DNA of 41,265 bases from an uncultured Muribaculaceae bacterium (GCA_947381945.1 CANCXM010000004.1:93176-134440), one strand, 5' to 3'; numbered from the stretch's first letter, positions 8,723-17,292 are shown. Translations and numbers: made by a program. The notes: generated from the sequence alone by a model not told the origin.

Positions 8723-10060
8723 ATGGATATTAACACCATTCTCAACAACCTGGAAGCCAAGCATCCGGGTGAAAAGGAATACCTTCAGGCAGTCAAGGAA
8801 GTCCTCATCTGCGTTGAAGATGTCTACAACCAGCATCCTGAATTTGAAAAAGCAAAGATCATCGAGCGCATGGTCGAGCCTGACCGCATCGTCACTTTCC
8901 GCGTGACCTGGGTCGACGACAAGGGCGAAGTCCAGAACAACATCGGCTACCGCGTCCAGTTCAACAATGCCATTGGCCCGTACAAAGGCGGCATCCGCTT
9001 CCATGCTTCTGTAAACCTTTCTATCCTTAAGTTCCTCGGCTTTGAGCAGACATTCAAAAACGCTCTCACCACTCTCCCCATGGGCGGTGCAAAGGGCGGC
9101 AGCGACTTCTCACCCCGCGGCAAGAGCGACGCTGAAATCATGCGTTTCTGCCAGGCCTTCATCCTCTGCCTCTGGAAGAACCTCGGTCCCGACCGCGACG
9201 TTCCCGCAGGCGACATAGGTGTAGGCGGTCGTGAAGTCGGTTACATGTACGGTATGTACAAAAAACTCGTCAACGAATGCACCGGCACCTTCACCGGCAA
9301 GGGTCTCGACTTCGGCGGTTCACTCATCCGTCCTGAAGCAACCGGTTTCGGCGCTCTCTACTTCGTGCAGAGTATGCTCGACGAGAAGAAAGACAGCATC
9401 AAGGGCAAGACAGTCGCTGTTTCCGGCTTCGGCAACGTGGCTTGGGGTGCCACCCTCAAGGCTACCGAACTCGGCGCTAAAGTTGTCACCATCTCAGGTC
9501 CTGACGGCTACATCTACGATCCCGACGGTATCTCCGGCGAAAAGATCGACTACATGCTCTATCTCCGTGCAACCGGCGAAGACATCGTTGCTCCCTACGC
9601 TGAGAAATATCCCAACGCCAAGTTCTTCCCCGGCCGCAAGCCTTGGGAACAGAAGGTGGACATCGCCCTCCCCTGCGCTACTCAGAACGAAGTAGACGGC
9701 GAAGACGCAAAGAAACTCGTTGCCAACGGTGTTGAGCTCGTTGCTGAAGTTTCCAACATGGGTTGCACACCCGAAGCCATCGACACATTCCTCGCTTCCA
9801 AGACAACCTACGCTCCCGGCAAGGCTGTCAACGCAGGCGGTGTGGCCACTTCAGGTCTCGAAATGAGCCAGAACGCCGAACACCTCCAGTGGAGCGCTGA
9901 GGAAGTTGACCGTCGTCTCCATGAAATCATGAAGAATATCCACACCCAGTGCGTTAAGCACGGCACTGAGCCCGACGGCTACATCAACTACATGAAGGGC
10001 GCCAACATCGCCGGCTTCATGAAGGTTGCCAACGCAATGATGGGCCAGGGCATCATCTAA
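8723..10060 (+). CDS. gdhA: Glutamate dehydrogenase, hexameric type
   Basis: This 445-residue cytoplasmic enzyme catalyses reversible reductive amination of 2-oxoglutarate with ammonium to L-glutamate. The N-terminal catalytic domain contains YKGGIRFH and LPMGGAKGGSDF, with the catalytic lysine at 124. The Rossmann domain begins near residue 235 with VSGFGNVAWG. Its length and motifs fit the short bacterial family of about 445-450 residues, usually NADP- or dual-cofactor; the cofactor cannot be decided by eye. Glutamate dehydrogenase is a main ammonia-assimilating enzyme in Bacteroidales. It is monocistronic, with its own promoter element and a stem-loop at 10095-10124 after the stop. Confidence 0.97.
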   Translation: MDINTILNNLEAKHPGEKEYLQAVKEVLICVEDVYNQHPEFEKAKIIERMVEPDRIVTFRVTWVDDKGEVQNNIGYRVQFNNAIGPYKGGIRFHASVNLSILKFLGFEQTFKNALTTLPMGGAKGGSDFSPRGKSDAEIMRFCQAFILCLWKNLGPDRDVPAGDIGVGGREVGYMYGMYKKLVNECTGTFTGKGLDFGGSLIRPEATGFGALYFVQSMLDEKKDSIKGKTVAVSGFGNVAWGATLKATELGAKVVTISGPDGYIYDPDGISGEKIDYMLYLRATGEDIVAPYAEKYPNAKFFPGRKPWEQKVDIALPCATQNEVDGEDAKKLVANGVELVAEVSNMGCTPEAIDTFLASKTTYAPGKAVNAGGVATSGLEMSQNAEHLQWSAEEVDRRLHEIMKNIHTQCVKHGTEPDGYINYMKGANIAGFMKVANAMMGQGII

Positions 10061-10094
10061 TCACCCGTCTGCAACCATCAGACCATACCAACAA

Positions 10095-10130
10095 GGCGTC
10101 TGTACCAACCGCGGTACAGACGCCATTCTT
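10095..10130 (+). terminator. Stem-loop after gdhA
   Basis: GGCGTCTGTACC (10095-10106) pairs perfectly with GGTACAGACGCC (10113-10124) around a 6-nt loop, followed by a modest ATTCTTGT tail. It is a likely terminator, though the T-run is weak. Confidence 0.7.
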
Positions 10131-10153
10131 GTCATCACCTCCTTATGTCCCCG

Positions 10154-10454
10154 ATGAAAGGGCACAAAAGGACGCATAATGGAAGGGCACATAAGTCCGC
10201 ATGATGTAAGGGTACAGAAGGACATAAGGTCAGAAGTAACAAAAGGATTTATTCCTGCATCAACGTATGATTGCTGAATAAACCCTTTATTTTTCTATAT
10301 ATAAATTTTCTGTATATAAATTTTCTGTATATAAATTTTCTGTATATAAATAAGTATATACTTCCCTTTATTTTTCCTGCCAAAAAAACTTTTGTCCCTT
10401 CTGACCTTATGTCCTTCTGTGCCCTTCCATCATGCGTCCTTTTGTACCCTTCCA
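10154..10454. repeat. Long intergenic inverted repeat, element A
   Basis: The core arms lie at 10214-10245 and 10389-10420 with a 143-nt AT-rich loop. Read outward to inward, both arms carry four words: ACAGAAG, ACATAAG, CAGAAG and ACAAAAG, separated by 1, 2 and 2 nt. Only two spacer bases differ between arms. Outside the core, both sides add GGGTACA/GGGCACA-type units (left 10154-10213, right to 10454), the left side having one more copy. The element fills the 404-nt gap between converging gdhA and the DUF3109 gene, which otherwise holds only the gdhA stem-loop. It shares its template with elements D, B and C. Confidence 0.85.
10294..10353. repeat. 15-bp AT-rich tandem repeat in the loop of element A
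   Basis: The unit TCTGTATATAAATTT occurs in nearly four copies with exact 15-nt period (10294, 10309, 10324, 10339). It is flanked by direct copies of CCCTTTATTTTTC (about 10283 and 10364). The open frames crossing it encode only a monotonous repeat and are not counted as genes. Confidence 0.9.
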
Positions 10455-10464
10455 CATTCAGGAA

Positions 10465-11088
10465 TCAAACCGAGGAGGAATTATCCCCGTACTCTTCCAG
10501 ATAGGCTTCGCAGGCGAGTTTCAACTCATCATACCACTCCTTGCCGAAATGCGCCGTCAGCGGACCTTCGAGGAACTGATAGAGTCGGATTCCAAGCTTC
10601 CGGCCAAGCTGCTCGGCCGACTTGCATATCTTCCAGCGGTGATAATTGACAGCCGTGAAACTCGGATAGATCGTCAGTCTCACCGGATACAACGCACATG
10701 AGGCAGGCTTACGGAACGTCCCTGTCTTGCCCTCGTTGAACGCACACTCGATGGCACACTGACAGACCCCACCCGGAGCATAGCAAGTGTAGATACAATT
10801 GCGCCCGTCCACAATCTGGGTCACAAGGTCTCCGTCCGGGTCAAGATAGCTCGTCCCCTCCTCGGCTATGCGCTCCTTGGCCGACGGCAGCAGCTTATCC
10901 TCGAACCTCGGAAGCAGACGGTCAATCTCATCCCGCTCAGCCTCCGTCAGAGGTGCACCGGCATCTCCCTCGATGCAACATTCGCCCTTACACTTTTCAA
11001 TGTCGCAGCAGAAAAAAACTTCCGCAAGGTCAAGCGACACCAACGTATCCTGTATCTGTAACATAATTTCTTCTTCTGTTTCTTCCAT
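10465..11088 (-). CDS. DUF3109 family cysteine-rich protein
   Basis: This 207-residue protein has no signal peptide. Cysteine groups at Cys27-28, Cys33 and Cys37-38 (FFCCDIEKCKGECC) and a second group around NCIYTCYAPGGVCQCAIEC suggest a metal site, as in YkgJ-like and DUF3109 proteins. PASCALYPVRL and NYHRW in the centre are typical of the family. Biochemical function is unknown. It is the last gene of the minus-strand cluster, 14 nt after the T9SS plug gene stop. Its 3' end faces element A. An internal ATG (residue 9) is an alternative start. Confidence 0.85.
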   Translation of the reverse strand: MEETEEEIMLQIQDTLVSLDLAEVFFCCDIEKCKGECCIEGDAGAPLTEAERDEIDRLLPRFEDKLLPSAKERIAEEGTSYLDPDGDLVTQIVDGRNCIYTCYAPGGVCQCAIECAFNEGKTGTFRKPASCALYPVRLTIYPSFTAVNYHRWKICKSAEQLGRKLGIRLYQFLEGPLTAHFGKEWYDELKLACEAYLEEYGDNSSSV

Positions 11089-11102
11089 TGTAAAATAAGA
11101 TT

Positions 11103-12389
11103 CTAATTGCCTGACACAACCATTCCGACCCCTATCAGACGGTCGAAGCGTGAACCGCGCGGACGGTGATAGACCTTGACCGTATATTCGTTCGTGGTCT
11201 GGTGGAAATCACCCTCCACAGGCCCTGTCGCCCCTTTTTCCGAGCCGGAAGGCACTGTCAGATAATTGTAGTTATACGCTCCCTGTTTCAGCAGAAGCGA
11301 CTGTTCGTAGCGTCCGGTCGCATGATTGTAGACCATCCGCGACAGCGGGTCAAAACGCCGTTGCGTCAGGTCGCCATCGATGAAAATGTCGGCATCCGGA
11401 AGCTCCGGCATCTCGAGAGCGAAATTAGTCATCACATAGTCGGCCTCCGTGTCCGAACGTGACGACGAATATTCACGGATGAAAAACCGCCCGTGCTGCG
11501 TGCTGTCATAGCTGTAAGGCTCGCCCGCGCGGGGAGCATCCGTGTAAAGCCACATATTATATATCGGCGGCTCGTAGGTGATATTCTCCACCCTCATCCC
11601 TGGATAGGAGGTCGACACCGTCTCGAAGCGTCTGTATTCGTTACCCGCATCAAAAATCAGCGGACGCAGATGCTCGTAGATGACGCGGTTGCCAAGCACT
11701 CTCTGCGGAGCCGTCAAGACCACCTCATTGTCGAGTCTGCCGTTCTGACTTACCACGACCTTAAGGTCATTGAACGGGTCGTCCACACCCGCCACATGCT
11801 GAATGTCAACAGTGAAATCCACCTGCTGATGGCTGCGGTTGGCATCAATATCAGTCAGCGAGCTAACCCCGACGAACACTCCCGCCGAGAAATCGCTCAC
11901 CCCGAAACGCGCCTGCAGCAAGGTCTCCTCAGGATCGCTCTCGTCGTAGACACGGAGCAGATAATTTCCCGGTTCGGTGATGCGCACCTCACGGTTGGGG
12001 ATGGTGATTGTGTAGTGGACATAATGCACGAGCGTGGCACGCGAGAACTCATAGTCCTCCACCTGCCCCTCGTTGAAACCGTCAAGGAACTCCGATGCGA
12101 CAAGTCCCTCCGGTTGCCAATAGGCATCGCAGTGGATGAGCTCGTAGCGCATATATCGTCGGTCCTCGCTGATTTCGTCGAAGCTCACGGTCACACGGCT
12201 TGCCGGATCATCGAGGCGGATGACCGGAGGAGCAAATTCATTCCCCTCAAGAGTGACCTTCAAGGTTTTGAATGCCGGATTGACTATGCGTTGCGACATG
12301 TCGGTCTCCTCCGCCCTGCCGCTGACGGCAAGACAGAGTGCAGCGACGGCAGTCAGCACAATCCGCTTCAAACCGCGCTCAAAAACCAT
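11103..12389 (-). CDS. Type IX secretion system plug protein (DUF5103 family)
   Basis: I chose the ATG at 12389, giving 428 residues and a signal peptide (MVFERGLKR, hydrophobic core, SGRAEE). A longer frame upstream runs into the preceding gene. The beta-rich protein contains PPVIRLDDPASRVTVSFDEI, YELIHCDAYWQPEGLVASEFL and a late YNYNYLTVPSG, features of the family named for the plug that seals the SprA translocon of the Bacteroidetes type IX secretion system. Action in the periplasm or outer membrane is inferred from the family. The start overlaps the end of the upstream C_GCAxxG_C_C gene by 11 nt, so the two are translationally linked. Confidence 0.85.
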   Translation of the reverse strand: MVFERGLKRIVLTAVAALCLAVSGRAEETDMSQRIVNPAFKTLKVTLEGNEFAPPVIRLDDPASRVTVSFDEISEDRRYMRYELIHCDAYWQPEGLVASEFLDGFNEGQVEDYEFSRATLVHYVHYTITIPNREVRITEPGNYLLRVYDESDPEETLLQARFGVSDFSAGVFVGVSSLTDIDANRSHQQVDFTVDIQHVAGVDDPFNDLKVVVSQNGRLDNEVVLTAPQRVLGNRVIYEHLRPLIFDAGNEYRRFETVSTSYPGMRVENITYEPPIYNMWLYTDAPRAGEPYSYDSTQHGRFFIREYSSSRSDTEADYVMTNFALEMPELPDADIFIDGDLTQRRFDPLSRMVYNHATGRYEQSLLLKQGAYNYNYLTVPSGSEKGATGPVEGDFHQTTNEYTVKVYHRPRGSRFDRLIGVGMVVSGN

Positions 12390-12777
12390 CGGCTTCAAGC
12401 TGACGGTGAAGAAGCTCCACACCATCCGTGATAAGGTCGATACAGGGTCTGCGTCCCGGCTGCTTAAGCTCACGGCAGATGTAGGAACCGTTCATCTCCT
12501 TGAACGCATCCATCGGCTGACGGACCTTTGCATAAAGCGCCGGACGCGCAAGCGAGTCATAGACCAGTCCGGTCACCATGGTCGTTCCGGAAATCACACC
12601 GCAGACATCTCCCTGCGCGCCGAAACCGCTACCGAATCCGGCCGCAATGCGCGAAAGCATTTCAAGGTCGGCATCAGCGACATCGTCAAACACCATGGCC
12701 ACACACTGGCAGCAGTTCTTGCCCTCCTTTCTGAGCTGACGGGCACGCTCCTTGCGTTCTTCTAACGTATATTTCAT
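12379..12777 (-). CDS. C_GCAxxG_C_C family redox-type protein
   Basis: This is a 132-residue cytoplasmic protein, starting at MKYTLEERK; a longer upstream extension would overlap ung and lacks family similarity. The family pattern is visible: a cysteine group NCCQCV (Cys22, Cys23, Cys25), then GFGSGFGAQGDVCG with Cys59, and later cysteines near the end. Members are proposed redox-active or metal-binding proteins with no settled function. It lies 31 nt after ung and overlaps the T9SS plug start by 11 nt. Confidence 0.82.
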   Translation of the reverse strand: MKYTLEERKERARQLRKEGKNCCQCVAMVFDDVADADLEMLSRIAAGFGSGFGAQGDVCGVISGTTMVTGLVYDSLARPALYAKVRQPMDAFKEMNGSYICRELKQPGRRPCIDLITDGVELLHRQLEADGF

Positions 12778-12808
12778 AAATTGATGCTGTTTTCTTTTGT
12801 TGTCAATA

Positions 12809-13495
12809 TCACATCCCGCAGGCTCCGGTCCCGCACCAGTCAATCGGCGTCTCACCACGCGATTGCAGATAGGCATTGGCACGCGAGAACGGACGGCTGC
12901 CGAAAAATCCCCTCGACGCGCTCAACGGCGACGGATGGGGCGATGTGATGACGCAATGGCGCGAACGGTCGATGAACTCACCCTTGCGCTGCGCGTAGGC
13001 CCCCCAGAGGATGAACACCAGTCCCTCCCGCTCCGTAGCCAGTTTGCGTATGGCCGCGTCGGTGAATGTCTCCCAACCCTGATTCTGATGCGATGCAGGA
13101 GCTCCGGCATCGACGGTCAGGGTGGCATTGAGCAGCAACACACCCTGACGGGCCCAGAAACTCAGGTCGCCCGACTGCGGGGCCTTGCAACCGAGGTCAT
13201 CCTCAAGCTCCTTGTAGATATTGCGGAGCGAACGCGGAAGATCCACCCCAGGATTGACCGAGAAGCTCAGACCGTTGGCCTGACCGTAACCCGGATAGGG
13301 GTCCTGACCGAGAATCACGACCTTCACATCCTCGAACGGACATGCATCGAAGGCCGCGAAAATCTTGCCTGCCGGCGGAAATACCTGACGGGTCGAATAG
13401 CGCAAGCGCACGAAATCCGTCAGTTGTCTGAAATAGTCCTTGTTCCATTCGTCGGCCAGCGCATTTTTCCACGACGGCTCAATCCTTACGTCCAT
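12809..13495 (-). CDS. ung: Uracil-DNA glycosylase, family 1
   Basis: This 228-residue DNA-repair enzyme removes uracil from DNA to start base-excision repair. The water-activating loop GQDPYPG has Asp65. The leucine-loop motif HPSPLSA begins at His187. LLLNATLTV and the glycine-serine loop are intact. The length is normal. The start MDVRIEPSWK is typical. It is the first gene of the minus-strand cluster. Its -7 promoter box (13526-13533, read on the minus strand) overlaps the promoter of tRNA-Arg on the other strand. Confidence 0.97.
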   Translation of the reverse strand: MDVRIEPSWKNALADEWNKDYFRQLTDFVRLRYSTRQVFPPAGKIFAAFDACPFEDVKVVILGQDPYPGYGQANGLSFSVNPGVDLPRSLRNIYKELEDDLGCKAPQSGDLSFWARQGVLLLNATLTVDAGAPASHQNQGWETFTDAAIRKLATEREGLVFILWGAYAQRKGEFIDRSRHCVITSPHPSPLSASRGFFGSRPFSRANAYLQSRGETPIDWCGTGACGM

Positions 13496-13521
13496 TGGTC
13501 ATTAATTTTTAATTTTACTTC

Positions 13522-13553
13522 TTTGCAAAAATACAAAATTTTCACTAATTTTG
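13522..13553. promoter_or_regulatory. Overlapping divergent promoters of ung and tRNA-Arg
   Basis: On the + strand, TTTG (13522-13525) and TAATTTTG (13546-13553) are 20 nt apart and point to tRNA-Arg. On the minus strand, TATTTTTG (complement of 13526-13533) serves ung. The two share the same 32 bp, so they may compete for polymerase. Confidence 0.7.
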
Positions 13554-13589
13554 CACTCTTGTGAAGCGAAACTCACTCCACAAGGGCAT

Positions 13590-13661
13590 GTTCCCGTAGT
13601 TCAATGGATAGAATATCGGATTCCGGTTCCGACGATTAGGGTTCGACTCCCTACGGGAATA
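13590..13661 (+). tRNA. tRNA-Arg (anticodon CCG)
   Basis: A complete cloverleaf can be drawn. The acceptor is GTTCCCG/CGGGAAT (one G-U pair). The anticodon stem TCGGA/TCCGA encloses loop TTCCGGT, with anticodon CCG at 13623-13625. The T stem TAGGG/CCCTA encloses TTCGACT. The discriminator is A13661. CCA is not encoded. It reads the CGG arginine codon. Confidence 0.96.
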
Positions 13662-13708
13662 CAATTTTTCAGACACTGCCACAAAGGTCAATGCCATGCT
13701 TCCAATTT

Positions 13709-13739
13709 TTTGGATTTTTCAAAAAAAGCGTTACCTTTG
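13709..13739 (+). promoter_or_regulatory. Promoter of tRNA-Leu
   Basis: TTTG (13709-13712) and TACCTTTG (13732-13739), 19 nt apart, match the Bacteroidetes consensus, with tRNA-Leu beginning 31 nt downstream. Confidence 0.75.
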
Positions 13740-13769
13740 CAGTGCAAAATGTTATTTTGTACCATGGCC

Positions 13770-13853
13770 GCTCGAATGGTGGAATGGTAGACACGAAGGA
13801 CTTAAAATCCTTTGGTCATTGCGACCGTGCGGGTTCAAGTCCCGCTTCGAGCA
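13770..13853 (+). tRNA. tRNA-Leu (anticodon TAA)
   Basis: This is an 84-nt class II tRNA. The acceptor is GCTCGAA/TTCGAGC. The anticodon stem AAGGA/TCCTT encloses CTTAAAA, with TAA at 13803-13805. It has a long variable arm, T arm GCGGG/CCCGC with TTCAAGT, and discriminator A. It reads UUA leucine codons. An intrinsic terminator follows directly. Confidence 0.96.
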
Positions 13854-13858
13854 CCGCA

Positions 13859-13904
13859 AATATCCGCAAGTGATTGTCTGTTCAACACATGCGGATATTT
13901 TTTT
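13859..13904 (+). terminator. Terminator of tRNA-Leu
   Basis: AATATCCGCA pairs with TGCGGATATT, followed by a T-run to 13904. Confidence 0.88.
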
Positions 13905-13989
13905 ACAAGTTCTAATAGCCCTCCTGAATCACAGCCACCACCTGTCCACATCGTCCAATCAGCCTTACCGTCATCTTCACATCCCTCCT

Positions 13990-15813
13990 ATGTTTTCCAA
14001 TAGACTCTCTTCCGCTTTCCTCGCCTGCCTTCCCCTGCTGATCATCCTGCTTGCCACGTTCTCCGGCTGCTCCAATCAGACGGAAATAGCTCCCGCCGAT
14101 GAGGAGGAGACATTCATGCTCGTGGCCGTCCCCGGAAGCGAAGGGCGCTACGATGAAGCCATCACCCTAAGCGACTCGCTCCTCTCAAACTGCGAGATGA
14201 GCGACACCCTGCGTGGCTATCTGATGATTGAGCGGCTGGTTGCCCTCATAAACAGCGGAAAGATAGATGCTGCGCAATCCTACGCCGACACTCTCATCAC
14301 TTTCGGCCGCCGGACCGGTTTCGGTGAAGCCGAGATGCAGGGCGAACAGTGCCGTGGCATCTCATTCCGTCGCAAAGAGCTATTCGATTCGGCCATCGCC
14401 TGCTACCGTCGAGGTCTCAATATTGCCATCCGCGAGGAAAACATGGAGATGGAGCAGACCTTCGCTGATGTTCTTGCCGTCATCTACGCGGAGACCGACC
14501 GTTGCGACGAAGCCCATGAATTCGGCCGACGCTCGCTGCAGATGGCCGAGGAACTGGCCGACACTACCGCAATCCTCTCGGCAGTCAGCACAATCGGCGG
14601 TATCTACATGAAGGAAAACCGCCATGTGGAGGTTATCAAGACCCTCCGGCCCTTCTATCCGTTTGCCCGGAATGCCTCTCCGCTCTATCTCATCAAATTC
14701 CTCACCCCTGTCGTGCGCGCCTACATCGCCCTTGATTCCGTAGCCGCTGCGCGTGAGACCATCGCAATGATGGAGGAGGCAACTGCATTCCTTCCCCCGA
14801 CCCATCAGGCGTCAACAGTAATCCTCACGGCCAAGGCCTCCCTTGCCGAACGTGAGAAACGCTATCCTGACCAATGGGAACTGCTCATGACCATCGACTC
14901 GCTCGGCACCCACGGAAAACCCCGCAATCTCATCCTGCTCGAACAAGCCAAATGCCTGGCAGGAATGGGCCACTACAAGCAGGCTCATGAACACTCCATC
15001 GAAGCCTACAACACTCTCGACTCTATCCGCCACAGCGCGATTGACCGTCAGCTCAGCGACCTCTCCGTGCGCTACGACACTCTCAACAAAGAGATGGAAA
15101 TCCAGCGCCTCAGCCGTCAACACTGGATTCTTGTCAGCATCATCCTCCTTTGCATCATCCTTCTCGGAACCGGAGCCGTGCTCGTAACAAACGCGCGCCG
15201 CCGCCATCTGCGCCGGCTTGAACTTGAAAAACAGCAGGAATACATCCGCGGTCTCGAACAGGAGCGTGCCCGCATGGCCCGAGAACTCCACGACGATGTT
15301 GCCGGCGACCTCGTCGGCCTCCAGTGCGAGCTCGAAATCGCCAATCCCGGCGCAAACGGTTGCCGACTGCAGGAAATCGCCGACAAAGTCCGCAGACTAT
15401 CCCACGAACTGATGCCCCCGCAGTTCGCCTCCGAAACCCTCACATCCCTGCTCCTCGACTATGTCGGTCACCACAACTCAACCCATAGCACACCTCGCCT
15501 CAGCATCACTGACGAAGGCTCTTTCGACTGGAAATCGCTTCCGCCCGGAACAAGCCACGAACTCTACCGCATCATTCAGGAGAGCGTCAACAATGCTATA
15601 AAGCATTCGGAGGCGACCTACATAGCCATAACCCTCGACGGCAACGAACGCTTTTCGCTGTCGGTGACAAACGATGGTGTCACTGACCGGTCAAACACCA
15701 CCGGCAACGGAATCGGAACACGCACCCTCCGTGCGCGCGCCGAAATCATCGGTGCCTCCATTGAAATCATTGTGAAGGACGGCTCCTACACTCTCAACAT
15801 TACCCAACGATGA
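13990..15813 (+). CDS. TPR lipoprotein sensor histidine kinase (HisKA_3 type)
   Basis: I use the ATG at 13990 (607 residues). A longer frame reaches back through tRNA-Leu and cannot be coding. Residues 1-27 form a lipoprotein signal ending at FSGC (Cys27). About residues 30-370 are helical, with TPR-like repeats facing the periplasm. A single membrane helix lies at about 379-401, followed by a coiled coil. The NarX/DesK-type kinase core has its phospho-acceptor in ELHDDVAGD (His434), an N box around QESVNNAIKH (Asn534-535) and GNGIG. It would phosphorylate the downstream regulator, whose ATG overlaps this stop by 4 nt. The signal is unknown. Confidence 0.9.
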   Translation: MFSNRLSSAFLACLPLLIILLATFSGCSNQTEIAPADEEETFMLVAVPGSEGRYDEAITLSDSLLSNCEMSDTLRGYLMIERLVALINSGKIDAAQSYADTLITFGRRTGFGEAEMQGEQCRGISFRRKELFDSAIACYRRGLNIAIREENMEMEQTFADVLAVIYAETDRCDEAHEFGRRSLQMAEELADTTAILSAVSTIGGIYMKENRHVEVIKTLRPFYPFARNASPLYLIKFLTPVVRAYIALDSVAAARETIAMMEEATAFLPPTHQASTVILTAKASLAEREKRYPDQWELLMTIDSLGTHGKPRNLILLEQAKCLAGMGHYKQAHEHSIEAYNTLDSIRHSAIDRQLSDLSVRYDTLNKEMEIQRLSRQHWILVSIILLCIILLGTGAVLVTNARRRHLRRLELEKQQEYIRGLEQERARMARELHDDVAGDLVGLQCELEIANPGANGCRLQEIADKVRRLSHELMPPQFASETLTSLLLDYVGHHNSTHSTPRLSITDEGSFDWKSLPPGTSHELYRIIQESVNNAIKHSEATYIAITLDGNERFSLSVTNDGVTDRSNTTGNGIGTRTLRARAEIIGASIEIIVKDGSYTLNITQR

Positions 15814-17228
15814 AAACACTACTTGTAATTGACGATCATCCCATAGTACTTGAAGGAATCCGCAGCATCCTCACCCGCCGTGGTTTCAGGGTCCACAAGG
15901 CCGGAACCCGCCAGCAGGCCATGGCCATCATGAAGGAATTCAGTGACATCGACATGATTGTCTCCGACCTATCCCTCTCCAACGGCACCGACGGACTCGA
16001 CCTCATCGAACGTATGCGCGCCGAGGGCTTCTCGAAACCTGTCGTGGTCTACACGATGCACGAAGAGCTCTGGAACATCTCACGCCTGATGAAATCCAAT
16101 GTCGAAGGCATCGTCCTCAAAGGCGAGAACCTCAACGAACTCGTGCTTGCAATCCGCCTCGTGTCGGAAGGGAAGACATACCGCAGTTCGGCTTTCGACC
16201 GTAAGCGCCGTGAAGTCATGCAGACCGACGGAATACTGTCATCGAAAGACATTGAGGTCCTGCGCCGTCTCTCCGCAGGCGAAAGCAACCGCGACATTGC
16301 CCAGGCTCTCGGACTGAGCGAGAAGACTGTCGAATATCATCGCGGCAACATCCTGAAGAAACTCTGCTCGAAAACCATGCTTGAGGCTACCCGCCGCGCC
16401 GTCTCGCTCGGCATCATCCGCCTCATCATCGCCGTCGCCCTCTCAGCTACCGCCAATGCTACCACCAATGCCTCTGACATCACACCGGAAGCCGTAGACC
16501 TCGGGCTTAGCGTCCTCTGGGCCGACCGCAACCTTGAAGCCTCACACCCCTACGAAAGCGGCGGCTTCTATGCTTTTGGCGAGACATTTACCAAAGAGGT
16601 CTACAACTGGTCAACCTACACCCACTGTGACGGCAGCTTCGAGACCTGCCATGACCTTGGAGTCTCCGACATAAGCAATACCATCTATGATGCAGCCTCT
16701 GTCATCCTCGGCGACGGATGGCGCATCCCGACCGACGAAGAGCAGAGGGAGCTTTTTGAAAATGTAAGTCATTCGGAAAGCAATGTCGATGGCTATGGCA
16801 AAATCCTCACACTCACAGCTGCAAACGGAAATGCCATCTCGCTCCCGATATGCGGCTACATGAGCGAGGGCCGCTTAATCTACGCTGACATCAACGGCAT
16901 CTACAATTCATCAAACTGCGAATTTTCTGTCGAGGAGATTCCCGAATTCGATATCGTCGCCAAAGTACTCTCACCCATCTATGCTGCAATCGGCCCGGAC
17001 TTCATACTTACGTCCCTCCTGGGATCGGCCCAGCTTGGGAGCAGCATCCGGCCTGTAAAGGACAAGGACAATTCAGCAATCGACTCTCCGCTGATGACCG
17101 CCAAAAGCATTACCGGAATCTACGGCATGGACGGCACATCATTCGGATCCGATTTGGAGAATGTCCCGGCCGGAATCTGCATAATTGTCTATTCCGACGG
17201 CTCGACCGAGAAAAAAATCAAACGCTGA
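15810..17228 (+). CDS. NarL-type response regulator fused to an exported-type FISUMP-like domain
   Basis: This is a 472-residue protein. Residues 1-120 are a receiver (acidic Asp8 and Asp9, phospho-acceptor Asp53, Lys104 in VLKGE). Residues 142-205 are a LuxR-type HTH (SSKDIEVLRRLSAGESNRDI and SEKTVEYHRGNILKKL). A normal NarL protein would end near residue 205. Here the frame continues through a hydrophobic stretch (about 200-216, ending SATANA) into a roughly 250-residue domain. It has AVDLGLSVLWADRN, GGFYAFGE, GDGWRIPTDEE and GSSIRPV, motifs of secreted Bacteroidales FISUMP-type domains, and a C-terminal tail like VPAGICIIVYSDG. An internal ATG at 16377 (Met190) could start a separate secreted protein with a signal peptide. 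The fusion appears intact, without a frameshift. Confidence 0.85.
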   Translation: MKTLLVIDDHPIVLEGIRSILTRRGFRVHKAGTRQQAMAIMKEFSDIDMIVSDLSLSNGTDGLDLIERMRAEGFSKPVVVYTMHEELWNISRLMKSNVEGIVLKGENLNELVLAIRLVSEGKTYRSSAFDRKRREVMQTDGILSSKDIEVLRRLSAGESNRDIAQALGLSEKTVEYHRGNILKKLCSKTMLEATRRAVSLGIIRLIIAVALSATANATTNASDITPEAVDLGLSVLWADRNLEASHPYESGGFYAFGETFTKEVYNWSTYTHCDGSFETCHDLGVSDISNTIYDAASVILGDGWRIPTDEEQRELFENVSHSESNVDGYGKILTLTAANGNAISLPICGYMSEGRLIYADINGIYNSSNCEFSVEEIPEFDIVAKVLSPIYAAIGPDFILTSLLGSAQLGSSIRPVKDKDNSAIDSPLMTAKSITGIYGMDGTSFGSDLENVPAGICIIVYSDGSTEKKIKR

Positions 17229-17292
17229 CACATCAAAAATCAAGCTCTAAGCCATCCGTCCTACACGATAAAACCGTAAATTTGCATCCTGA

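Noticed and set aside
10154..10454. Element A as an insertion sequence or MITE
   Set aside because: There is no target-site duplication, no fixed terminal ends, and the arms are similar only at the word level between the four elements. A mobile origin is not excluded but cannot be supported.
10249..10504. Open frames on both strands across element A, encoding repeats such as FLYIN and RKFIY
   Set aside because: They only translate the 15-bp AT-rich tandem repeat and hairpin arms. There is no recognisable domain and no promoter or start context.
12390..12473. Upstream extension of the T9SS plug protein
   Set aside because: It lies wholly within the preceding gene in another frame, and the signal peptide starts at 12389.
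13696..13989. N-terminal extension of the sensor kinase to 13696
   Set aside because: It would run through the tRNA-Leu gene and its terminator. The ATG at 13990 begins a clear lipoprotein signal.
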